A DNA stretch of 5,774 nt. Source: an uncultured Lachnospiraceae bacterium. GTDB taxonomy: Bacteria; Bacillota; Clostridia; Lachnospirales; Lachnospiraceae. Where the stretch lies: NCBI GenBank assembly GCA_910579645.1, contig CAJTVK010000194.1:1-5774 (forward strand). The letters are read 5' to 3'. Positions 1 to 5,049 of this stretch are shown here, piece by piece; position 1 is the stretch's first letter; every line of letters starts with the position of its first letter. The notes under the pieces were generated by a model. That model searched no databases. It was not told where the DNA came from and worked only from the letters and a program-made list of their open reading frames with translations. The position numbers and the translations under genes are program-made.

Positions 1-135
1 CTGCCGCCGTCCCGCAAAAAAATCCCTCCCGTGCGTCCGCCTCCCAACACAACACAACATTCAGCCTAAACCGTTACGATTTCCTTCGGAAGCATTATAA
101 CCGTTGACTTCTGATAAGAAAGACGATAAAATAAA
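1..135. other. Window edge, no supported gene
   Basis: This stretch lies downstream of the regulator's stop codon. All three plus-strand frames are open from the window edge for a short way (stops near 67, 98 and 105), so the last codons of an incoming plus-strand gene could be here, but no frame is distinguishable. The first 45 bases are GC-rich apart from an A7 tract, followed by a short CACAA-type repeat near 46-59. I see no T-tracted hairpin that would terminate the minus-strand regulator; the only hairpin near its end is a weak 4-bp TTCC/GGAA stem at 81-91. Confidence 0.4.
104..132 (+). promoter_or_regulatory. Possible promoter antisense to the araC-type gene
   Basis: TTGACT at 104-109 and TAAAAT at 127-132 are separated by exactly 17 bases, each matching five of six sigma-A consensus positions. 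A transcript from here would begin near 139 and run antisense into the 3' end of the AraC-family gene. No plausible plus-strand gene follows, so it would be an antisense RNA promoter or a chance match in AT-rich DNA. Confidence 0.35.
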
Positions 136-1068
136 TTATGTAGGCTTACGGTCTGTCAGGCCGGAGGCATATTCTGTCGGCGTGATGCCGGTGATTGATT
201 TGAACTGTCTGGAAAAGTAATGGATGGAATTGTAGCCCAGTTGTTCGGCTATCTGTGAGAAATTCAGCTCTCCTTTCCGTATAAGCTGTTTTGCCGCGTT
301 TATTTTCATTAAGGAAAAGTAGTCTATGATTCCGCAGCCGGTATTTTCGGCAAATAATTTCTGCAGAAGGGCACGTCCGATCAGATGGTCGTGGCAAATC
401 CGGTCAATGGTCAGACGGTCGGCGATATGTTCTTCCATATAATTCAGGATATCGCGGAAGAGGCAGTCTTCTTCGGCCATCTGCCGGGAACGGGAAACAG
501 GGGCGAGCGTAATATCTGCGTCGGCATTTCGGATAAGCAGTATGAGCAGCAGATGCAGATAGAGCAGGGCCGCCTGGCCGGCGGCAAAGGGGGACGGAGC
601 ACAGCAGGAGTTTTCCGCTTCCGATACAATCCGTTGGAGAAGGCGGCGTTCCGGGGTGTTGACGGGCAGTGGTTTTCCGTGAAGGAGATTTCTGCCGCTT
701 TCCGTGAAGGATGGATTCGATGCGGAGCGGGAATTTGCACAGGAAGGGGTGGATGCGGAAGAAAACGGAACGGCGGACGGCGGGCAGGTAAAGGCGACGG
801 ATATTATTTTTGCCGGAACAGGAGTCTGCATCTGGATGCGGAAGGTCTCTGAGGGGTGGCGGAAGAGCAGTTCGTTTTTGGAAAGAGTATGTACGGAGGA
901 AGGTGTGTATACATTAACGAGACCTTTTTCCGCATGCAATATTTCCCAAAAGTTACCGTTTCGGACCGAATCTTCGGAATTGCACTCTTCTTCGTAGTCA
1001 TATATCTGAACGAAAAGAATCCGTTCAACGCTTAATTGGTTTTCAGAACATATATTTTCGTAAATCAT
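136..1068 (-). CDS. AraC/XylS-family transcriptional regulator
   Basis: This is a 310-residue cytoplasmic DNA-binding regulator. The C-terminal third is a typical AraC double helix-turn-helix: first HTH about residues 219-243, linking helix with the AAKQLI segment near 260, second HTH about 270-297 (FSQIAEQLGYNSIHYF), ending in the ITPTEY family signature. The N-terminal half (about 15-95) looks like the cupin-type effector or dimerisation domain usual in clostridial members, followed by a helical dimerisation stretch rich in leucine (about 163-180). Between them, about 96-127, is a Ser/Pro-rich low-complexity stretch. The start is fixed by AGGGAGG five bases upstream. It is transcribed divergently from the chemoreceptor gene. 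Family members commonly respond to sugars or related small molecules and activate adjacent genes; the effector and targets here are unknown. The family call is secure; regulation of either neighbour is inference. Confidence 0.95.
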   Translation of the reverse strand: MIYENICSENQLSVERILFVQIYDYEEECNSEDSVRNGNFWEILHAEKGLVNVYTPSSVHTLSKNELLFRHPSETFRIQMQTPVPAKIISVAFTCPPSAVPFSSASTPSCANSRSASNPSFTESGRNLLHGKPLPVNTPERRLLQRIVSEAENSCCAPSPFAAGQAALLYLHLLLILLIRNADADITLAPVSRSRQMAEEDCLFRDILNYMEEHIADRLTIDRICHDHLIGRALLQKLFAENTGCGIIDYFSLMKINAAKQLIRKGELNFSQIAEQLGYNSIHYFSRQFKSITGITPTEYASGLTDRKPT

Positions 1069-1073
1069 GGAAG

Positions 1074-1080
1074 CCTCCCT
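1074..1080 (-). promoter_or_regulatory. RBS of the AraC-type gene
   Basis: On the minus strand this reads AGGGAGG, a near-perfect Shine-Dalgarno site, five bases before the ATG at 1068. It decides the start of the regulator. Confidence 0.85.
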
Positions 1081-1094
1081 TAAAAGTTGTCTTG

Positions 1095-1106
1095 ACTTTT
1101 AAAAGT
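1095..1106. promoter_or_regulatory. Palindrome ACTTTTAAAAGT, candidate operator
   Basis: This is a perfect 12-base palindrome inside the predicted untranslated leader of the AraC-type gene. A further TTAAAAGT copy lies at 1080-1087, giving a direct repeat of the right half-site (1099-1106) at 19-base spacing, about two helical turns. The arrangement would suit a dimeric regulator, but short AT-rich palindromes also occur by chance. Confidence 0.35.
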
Positions 1107-1135
1107 ATATATGATTCATGCAAAAAAAGAAAGTG

Positions 1136-1152
1136 TATCATAAAAAATGATA
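1136..1152. promoter_or_regulatory. Inverted repeat TATCAT-N5-ATGATA, candidate operator
   Basis: Two perfect 6-base arms flank a 5-base A-tract. The repeat covers the -10 box of the predicted regulator promoter and abuts the -35 region of the chemoreceptor promoter. A protein bound here could repress one gene or switch between the two. The regulator itself is a possible binder, although AraC proteins more often use direct repeats. Confidence 0.4.
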
Positions 1153-1165
1153 GCAAATCAGTAAA
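1137..1165 (-). promoter_or_regulatory. Predicted promoter of the AraC-type gene
   Basis: On the minus strand, TTTACT (1165-1160) and TATGAT (1142-1137) are 17 bases apart, matching four and five of six consensus positions. Transcription would start near 1130, giving a leader of about 60 bases before the start codon. The -10 box lies inside the inverted repeat at 1136-1152. Confidence 0.5.
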
Positions 1166-1170
1166 AATAG

Positions 1171-1179
1171 TGTTATAGT
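1171..1179 (+). promoter_or_regulatory. Extended -10 promoter of the chemoreceptor gene
   Basis: TGTTATAGT is an extended -10 element (TGn plus TATAGT, five of six matches). The -35 region at the right spacing (about 1151-1156, TAGCAA) is poor, as is common for extended -10 promoters. Transcription would begin near 1186. I see no sigma-D (flagellar) type site with TAAA and GCCGATAA boxes, which would have been a natural expectation for a chemotaxis gene. Confidence 0.4.
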
Positions 1180-1189
1180 AATTTCAGTG

Positions 1190-1239
1190 ACTAAGGAACT
1201 GATAAAGACTTAATCCTTAGTTGATTCTTAACAGTTCCT
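1190..1239 (+). promoter_or_regulatory. Chemoreceptor mRNA leader with competing hairpins
   Basis: Two perfect 8-bp stems share bases. In the first, 1190-1197 (ACTAAGGA) pairs with 1214-1221 (TCCTTAGT). In the second, 1194-1201 (AGGAACTG) pairs with 1232-1239 (CAGTTCCT). They cannot form together. Both right arms carry pyrimidine motifs complementary to the purine-rich ribosome site at 1254-1260. This could be a translational switch. I do not recognise a known riboswitch class. Confidence 0.35.
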
Positions 1240-1253
1240 AAAATGCCGGAAGA

Positions 1254-1260
1254 AAGGAAG
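1254..1260 (+). promoter_or_regulatory. RBS deciding the chemoreceptor start at 1267
   Basis: AAGGAAG lies six bases before the ATG at 1267. The in-frame ATG at 1243 has only TTAACAGTTCCTAAA before it and no Shine-Dalgarno site, so 1267 is preferred. Confidence 0.65.
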
Positions 1261-1266
1261 AGAGGG

Positions 1267-3075
1267 ATGAAGGCAAAAGAAATCGACCAAAAGGCGAAAG
1301 AAATCGATCAAAAGGTGAAGGATATTGATCATAAGGTAAAAGAGGCGGCGATGGATAAAGTGGATGAGGCGGACAGTGAGGCCGTACGGAGGCTGAAAGA
1401 TTTGCCGGTCCGGAAGAAGCTGACAATTCTGTCACGGACTTTTATCTATGGCATGGTCATTATCGCACTGCTTGGCGGCATAGGGATGTGGATGATAAGC
1501 CGGCAGGCATTTGTCGTGTCAAAAAGCTGGATGCCGGCCGTCATGGTGGCACAGGATATGGATAAACTGGTTTCGGATTACCAGCGCATTCAGTATGCCC
1601 ATGTGGCGGCATTTACGGAAGCGGAATGGAAACGGTATGAAGGGAAGCTGACGGAACTGATTTCGGAAATGGACGAAGATATGGTTTTGTATGAAAATTA
1701 CAGCCATAAGAGTGAGGGAAAGTCCTATCTGGAGGCGGCAAAGAAGTCTTGGGAGGCTTATATTTCCGCGACAAAGGGCGTGACGGAAATGAACAGGGCC
1801 GGGAACAGCACGGAGGCGCAGGCATTGCTGGAAGGGGCCGGGCAGGCGGCTTTTGCGGAAGTCGAGCAGAGCATGGATGAACTGGTGCAGTATAACATGG
1901 ATGAGAGCCAGAAAAGCGCCGCTAAAATCAACAGTACCTACATATTTGCCATGATTCTGATGATTGGCTTTGCGGCGGCGGCGATTGTGGTGGGCGGAAT
2001 GATTTCGACGGGCATCCGTCTGCTGATTATCAAGGCTCTGCACAGCATCGGGAATGCGCTGAAGGAATTGCAGAACGGAAATCTGGATGCGGAACTGAAA
2101 TATCAGTCCAAAGATGAATTCGGCGAGCTTTCCGATGACATAAGGGAATTTATGGCAGACTTGGAGACTATCATAAAGGATGAAAATGATATTCTGGCTA
2201 AAATGAGCAGAGGCAATTTCGATGTCACATCCTATATCAAAGATAAATATAAAGGGGATTTCCGCCTGATTTTAGAGTCCATGTCGGAGATTAAGCATAA
2301 GCTGGGCGTATCCCTTTCCAATATACAGCTGTCTTCAGGACAGGTAAATTCCGCATCCGAACAGATGGCAGTAGCGGCACAGGCTTTGGCGGAAGGGTCG
2401 TCCCAGCAGTCAGCCAGTGTGGCAGGGATTCTTTCCATGGTGAAGGATATGGAAACAAAGGCGGAGAACGGTGCAAGACGGGCCGAGGAAGCAAGCAACC
2501 ATGCAAACGATGTGAAGCGTCAGGCAGAGCAGGGCAATGCGCAGATGGATCGTATGATGAAGGAAATGCACGTTATTTCCAGTACGTCCACCGAAATAGA
2601 GACAATCATCGGCACTATTGAAGAGATTGCGGAGCAGACCAATCTTTTGGCACTCAATGCTTCCATAGAGGCGGCGCGGGCAGGAGAGGCAGGAAAAGGC
2701 TTTGCGGTAGTGGCCGGGGAAATCGGTAAGCTGGCGACCCAGTCTGCGGATGCGGCCACCAATACAAGGGATTTAATTCAGAAATCCATTGCGCAGGTGG
2801 AAAGCGGGAATGAGATTGCGCAGGCAACGGCGGAGGCATTTGCGGCGGTAAACGGCGGAATCACCAAGGTAGTGGAACTGAACGAAACGGTGAAGGAAGA
2901 CTGTGAAAATCAGGCGGCGGCAGTGCGTGAAATCAATGACAGGGTAGAGGAGATTTCCGGAGTCATTGAAAGCAATTCCGCAGCGGCAGAGGAAACCTCG
3001 GCTACCAGTGAGGAACTGGCGGCACATTCGGTAACCTTGCAGGAGATGCTGGATGAGTTTAAATTTGCGGAATAG
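1267..3075 (+). CDS. Methyl-accepting chemotaxis protein (transmembrane receptor)
   Basis: This is a 602-residue membrane chemoreceptor that would signal through CheW/CheA to the flagellar motor or another output. In order it has: a charged cytoplasmic N-terminal extension with four heptads (KAKEIDQ-type, residues 2-29); a first membrane helix about 59-77; an extracellular helical ligand domain about 78-224, consistent with the four-helix-bundle type; a second membrane helix about 225-245; a HAMP domain about 247-300; a second HAMP-like segment about 305-350 (AKMSRGNFDV); and the signalling coiled coil with its highly conserved tip at about 452-490, including QTNLLALNASIEAARAGE and GKGFAVVA. 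Glu/Gln/Ser-Ala-rich stretches such as AAEETSATSEELAAHS near the C-terminus are likely methylation sites. There is no C-terminal CheR-tethering pentapeptide. It is monocistronic, with its own promoter and terminator and no che or fla gene in the window, so it is an orphan receptor. The ligand is unknown. A start at 1243 would add eight residues. Confidence 0.96.
   Translation: MKAKEIDQKAKEIDQKVKDIDHKVKEAAMDKVDEADSEAVRRLKDLPVRKKLTILSRTFIYGMVIIALLGGIGMWMISRQAFVVSKSWMPAVMVAQDMDKLVSDYQRIQYAHVAAFTEAEWKRYEGKLTELISEMDEDMVLYENYSHKSEGKSYLEAAKKSWEAYISATKGVTEMNRAGNSTEAQALLEGAGQAAFAEVEQSMDELVQYNMDESQKSAAKINSTYIFAMILMIGFAAAAIVVGGMISTGIRLLIIKALHSIGNALKELQNGNLDAELKYQSKDEFGELSDDIREFMADLETIIKDENDILAKMSRGNFDVTSYIKDKYKGDFRLILESMSEIKHKLGVSLSNIQLSSGQVNSASEQMAVAAQALAEGSSQQSASVAGILSMVKDMETKAENGARRAEEASNHANDVKRQAEQGNAQMDRMMKEMHVISSTSTEIETIIGTIEEIAEQTNLLALNASIEAARAGEAGKGFAVVAGEIGKLATQSADAATNTRDLIQKSIAQVESGNEIAQATAEAFAAVNGGITKVVELNETVKEDCENQAAAVREINDRVEEISGVIESNSAAAEETSATSEELAAHSVTLQEMLDEFKFAE
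1270..1353 (+). repeat. In-gene 21-base tandem repeat (four heptads)
   Basis: Four 21-base units (1270, 1291, 1312 and 1333) encode KAKEIDQ, KAKEIDQ, KVKDIDH and KVKEAAM. Units one and two differ only at third codon positions, which suggests the heptad is kept by selection on the protein. The predicted product is a cytoplasmic amphipathic or coiled-coil helix ahead of the first membrane segment. Confidence 0.8.
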
Positions 3076-3093
3076 CATATTGGGTTGGAACGG

Positions 3094-3133
3094 ATGCACG
3101 GAGAGCGTGAGAGTTGGCTCTCCGTGTATTTTT
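3094..3133 (+). terminator. Intrinsic terminator of the chemoreceptor gene
   Basis: A perfect 10-bp stem (CACGGAGAGC at 3097-3106 with GCTCTCCGTG at 3117-3126), extendable to 13 bp with one G-T pair, encloses a 10-base loop. It is followed by TATTTTT. It lies 18 bases after the stop codon and should end most transcription from the receptor gene, isolating it from the hydrolase operon. Confidence 0.9.
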
Positions 3134-3137
3134 ATGC

Positions 3138-3180
3138 ACAGCCCTGTACAGAAGAAATATGCCGCTGGCGCGGCGGGCAG
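3138..3180 (+). repeat. Direct repeat, copy 1
   Basis: This 43-base unit starts ACAGCCCTGTACAGAAG and ends CGCGGCGGGCAG. Copy 2 begins 72 bases later; the first 38 bases match at 36 positions. It contains the small hairpin GCCGC-TGGC-GCGGC (3161-3174), directly followed by another hairpin around 3179-3200 (AGGGGAAG with CTTTTCCCT). It may belong to a dispersed intergenic repeat family, which cannot be tested within this window. Confidence 0.75.
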
Positions 3181-3209
3181 GGGAAGATGGCTTTTCCCTA
3201 CTCGATTGT

Positions 3210-3267
3210 ACAGCCCTGTGCAGAAGAAATATGCCGCTGGCGTGGCGTACGGGGACGCGGCGGGCAG
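3210..3267 (+). repeat. Direct repeat, copy 2, with 15-base expansion
   Basis: This is the second copy of the 3138 unit. After the shared first 31 bases it carries 15 extra bases (3241-3255, CGTGGCGTACGGGGA) and then rejoins copy 1 with the identical 12 bases CGCGGCGGGCAG (3256-3267). The C-to-T change in its small hairpin (GCCGC-TGGC-GTGGC, 3232 onward) keeps pairing as a G-U wobble. Confidence 0.7.
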
Positions 3268-3364
3268 AGTCATCAGACGGAAGAGTGCCGGCGAAAGCCT
3301 TCGTGTGCTTATGTATGTTTTCTTACTGAAATGTCTGAATTTTATAGAGGTTACGGAGCGTTGA

Positions 3365-3393
3365 TTGACAAAAGGGGAAATGGTGTTTAGAAT
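3365..3393 (+). promoter_or_regulatory. Strong promoter of the hydrolase/racemase operon
   Basis: A perfect -35 box TTGACA (3365-3370) and TAGAAT (3388-3393, five of six matches) are separated by the optimal 17 bases. Transcription would start near 3400, leaving a leader of about 54 bases. I found no clear catabolite-repression (cre) site around it. A three-codon open frame (ATG at 3424, stop at 3433) lies in the leader without a good ribosome site. Confidence 0.75.
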
Positions 3394-3436
3394 GAAATAA
3401 AATCCGGCTTTTGGGAAAGTAAAATGAGATTATAAA

Positions 3437-3442
3437 AGAGGA
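3437..3442 (+). promoter_or_regulatory. RBS of the hydrolase gene
   Basis: AGAGGA lies 11 bases before the ATG at 3454, slightly long spacing, in an otherwise A-rich and unstructured leader. It supports that start; no in-frame upstream ATG competes. Confidence 0.55.
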
Positions 3443-3453
3443 AAAAGAGAAAA

Positions 3454-5049
3454 ATGAGTGCAATTTTGAACACGGCGGAAAACGCGGATGCGGGTGTCCT
3501 TGCGTACACAAAGCAGGCGGAGCGGTGGGGTATGGCAGAGGTGGTCTGTCATGGCCCGGAGGAAGGGAATCCCTTTCTGGAGCAATCTATCAGGGGGTGT
3601 TTCCGGGGGGAACAGGAAACGGTTACGGTGGATGGCTTTTATGACGGGGACGGGATTTATAAAGTCAGGTTTATGCCGTCCTTTTCGGGAAATTATACTT
3701 TTTCCGTCGAGGGGAGTTTTCTGGAACAGAGGGCGGAGGGTTCATTTCTGGTAACTTCGCCGTCGGAGGGCAACCATGGCCCGGTACATGTGGCAGGAAC
3801 CTATCACTTTGCCTATGAGGACGGAACACCGTATTATTCCGTGGGAACCACTTGTTATGTATGGGAACTGCAGAGTGACGAGAGGATGGCGCAGACGTTA
3901 GCAAGCTTGGAAGAGGCCGGATTCAATAAAATCAGGTTCTGTATTTTCCCAAAGCATTATGCTTATAATCTGGGAGAGCCGAGAAGTTATCCTTATGAAG
4001 GGACTCCTATGGACAGCAGCGTGCTGACGAAGGAAAATTTCGGTGCATATACAGAGGAGGCGGAGGGCAATCATTGGGATTTTACCAGATTCCGTCCGGA
4101 GCATTTCAGGCATATCGAGCATTCCTTGGCGGAACTGCAGAAACGGGGAATCGAGGCGGATATTATTGTTATGCATCCGTACGACCGTTGGGGCTTCTCA
4201 CGGATGACGAGGGAGCAGGACGACCGGTATTGGTCATATGTGCTGGCCAGGTTTGCGGCTTACCGCAATGTCTGGTGGTCTTTGGCAAACGAATATGATC
4301 TGATGACGCATAAGACCTTAGCGGACTGGGAGCATTATGCCTCTTTGATTTGTGAAAAGGATCCGTACCGTCATCTGCGTTCTATCCATAATTGCCACGG
4401 TTTTTACGATTACGGCAGACCTTGGGTGACACATTGCAGCATTCAGAGACAGGATCCCTATTTGTCTGCGGAATATGTGGCAAAGTGGCGGGAGGAATAC
4501 AAGAAACCGGTAGTGCTTGACGAAATCTGTTATGAGGGAAATCTTCCGTTCGGCTGGGGAAATATCAGCGGCAGGGAATTGGTGCGGAGATTTTGGGAGG
4601 CGGCATGCCGGGGTGGATATGCAGGGCATGGCGAGACTTTGATGAATCCGGAAGATGTGCTATGGTGGTCCCATGGCGGGAAGCTGCGGGGGGAAAGCTG
4701 GAAACGGTTGGGTTTCCTGCACCGTATTCTGTGTGAGACTCCGGGATTGGGTCTGGCTCCATATAATCTGAAATGGGATTGTGTCTGTGCGGTTCCGGAA
4801 ACGGAATGGATGCAGCCGGTGAAAAGTTATTATTTAATTTATTTCGGATTTACCTGTCCTTTGTTCAAGGAATATTATTTTGACGATGATACGGAATTCG
4901 GAGTGGAAGTAATGGATACTTGGAATATGACGATAGAAGAGAGAGGCGTCCGGAAAGGGAGGTTCTGTGTGGAACTTCCCGGGAGGGAATATATGGCGGT
5001 GCGGCTGAAAAAAAATAGAAAGCCGGACCGGGATAGGAGAAGAGGATGA
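3454..5049 (+). CDS. Glycoside-hydrolase-like protein, DUF5060/apiosidase-like/DUF5605
   Basis: This is a 531-residue protein without signal peptide or membrane segment, so it should act in the cytoplasm on an imported glycoside or oligosaccharide. Residues about 24-103 resemble the DUF5060 beta-sandwich (GFYDGDGIYKVRFMP). The segment GNHGPVHV to SVGTTCYVW (106-137) leads into a TIM barrel of the apiosidase-like (DUF4038/GH140-related) type, to about 430. The C-terminal portion, about 440-515, fits the DUF5605 beta domain. Barrel landmarks are HPYDRWGFS (241 onward), WWSLANEYD with Glu280 as the likely acid/base after Asn, and VVLDEICYEGN with Glu357 as the likely nucleophile, as expected for clan GH-A. 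It is the first gene of an operon with its own strong promoter, and its stop overlaps the next start. The family is recognised with good confidence; the substrate is not known, and apiose is only one possibility. Confidence 0.88.
   Translation: MSAILNTAENADAGVLAYTKQAERWGMAEVVCHGPEEGNPFLEQSIRGCFRGEQETVTVDGFYDGDGIYKVRFMPSFSGNYTFSVEGSFLEQRAEGSFLVTSPSEGNHGPVHVAGTYHFAYEDGTPYYSVGTTCYVWELQSDERMAQTLASLEEAGFNKIRFCIFPKHYAYNLGEPRSYPYEGTPMDSSVLTKENFGAYTEEAEGNHWDFTRFRPEHFRHIEHSLAELQKRGIEADIIVMHPYDRWGFSRMTREQDDRYWSYVLARFAAYRNVWWSLANEYDLMTHKTLADWEHYASLICEKDPYRHLRSIHNCHGFYDYGRPWVTHCSIQRQDPYLSAEYVAKWREEYKKPVVLDEICYEGNLPFGWGNISGRELVRRFWEAACRGGYAGHGETLMNPEDVLWWSHGGKLRGESWKRLGFLHRILCETPGLGLAPYNLKWDCVCAVPETEWMQPVKSYYLIYFGFTCPLFKEYYFDDDTEFGVEVMDTWNMTIEERGVRKGRFCVELPGREYMAVRLKKNRKPDRDRRRG
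5035..5039 (+). promoter_or_regulatory. RBS of the racemase-family gene inside the hydrolase gene
   Basis: AGGAG lies six bases before the ATG at 5046, within the last codons of the hydrolase gene. Together with the ATGA overlap it indicates coupled translation of the two proteins. Confidence 0.75.

Larger units (their letters stand above)
3134..3453. other. Intergenic region between terminator and hydrolase
   Basis: About 320 bases without a convincing gene. The left half carries an imperfect direct repeat with internal hairpins (3135-3267). The right half (about 3268-3453) becomes AT-rich and contains the promoter and leader of the hydrolase operon. Short open frames that cross the repeat also cross the terminator or the receptor's stop codon, lack ribosome sites, and mainly translate the repeated DNA. 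A small GGC-GAAA-GCC hairpin at 3290-3299 is visible but only 3 bp. Confidence 0.6.

Noticed and set aside
1..60. Minus-strand start (ATG at 60) open to the window edge
   Set aside because: Only 20 codons are visible, with no Shine-Dalgarno site and an unconvincing composition.
385..852. 155-codon plus-strand open frame within the AraC-type gene
   Set aside because: It is antisense to a clearly recognised regulator, its product has no recognisable domain and is Gly/Arg-rich from reversed codons, and it has no convincing ribosome site.
1243..1266. Upstream chemoreceptor start at 1243
   Set aside because: No ribosome site precedes it, while AAGGAAG lies at good spacing from the ATG at 1267.
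1519..2043. 174-codon minus-strand open frame
   Set aside because: It is antisense to the receptor ligand domain, His/Arg/Phe-rich as expected from reversed coding sequence, with no recognisable domain.
3135..3267. CRISPR array
   Set aside because: Only two repeat copies with a 15-base length difference and internal hairpins; no spacer series and no cas gene.
2773..3273. 166-codon minus-strand open frame
   Set aside because: It is antisense to the chemoreceptor's conserved signalling domain and the repeat; its internal amino-acid repeats simply mirror the DNA repeat.
3053..3390. Several overlapping 71-103 codon plus-strand frames after the chemoreceptor
   Set aside because: They overlap the receptor end or its terminator, are present in all frames at once, and largely translate the repeated DNA at 3138-3267. 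No ribosome site supports them.
3340..3400. Catabolite-repression (cre) site near the operon promoter
   Set aside because: The best candidate around GGAGCGTTGA lacks the flanking TG and CA half-site bases.
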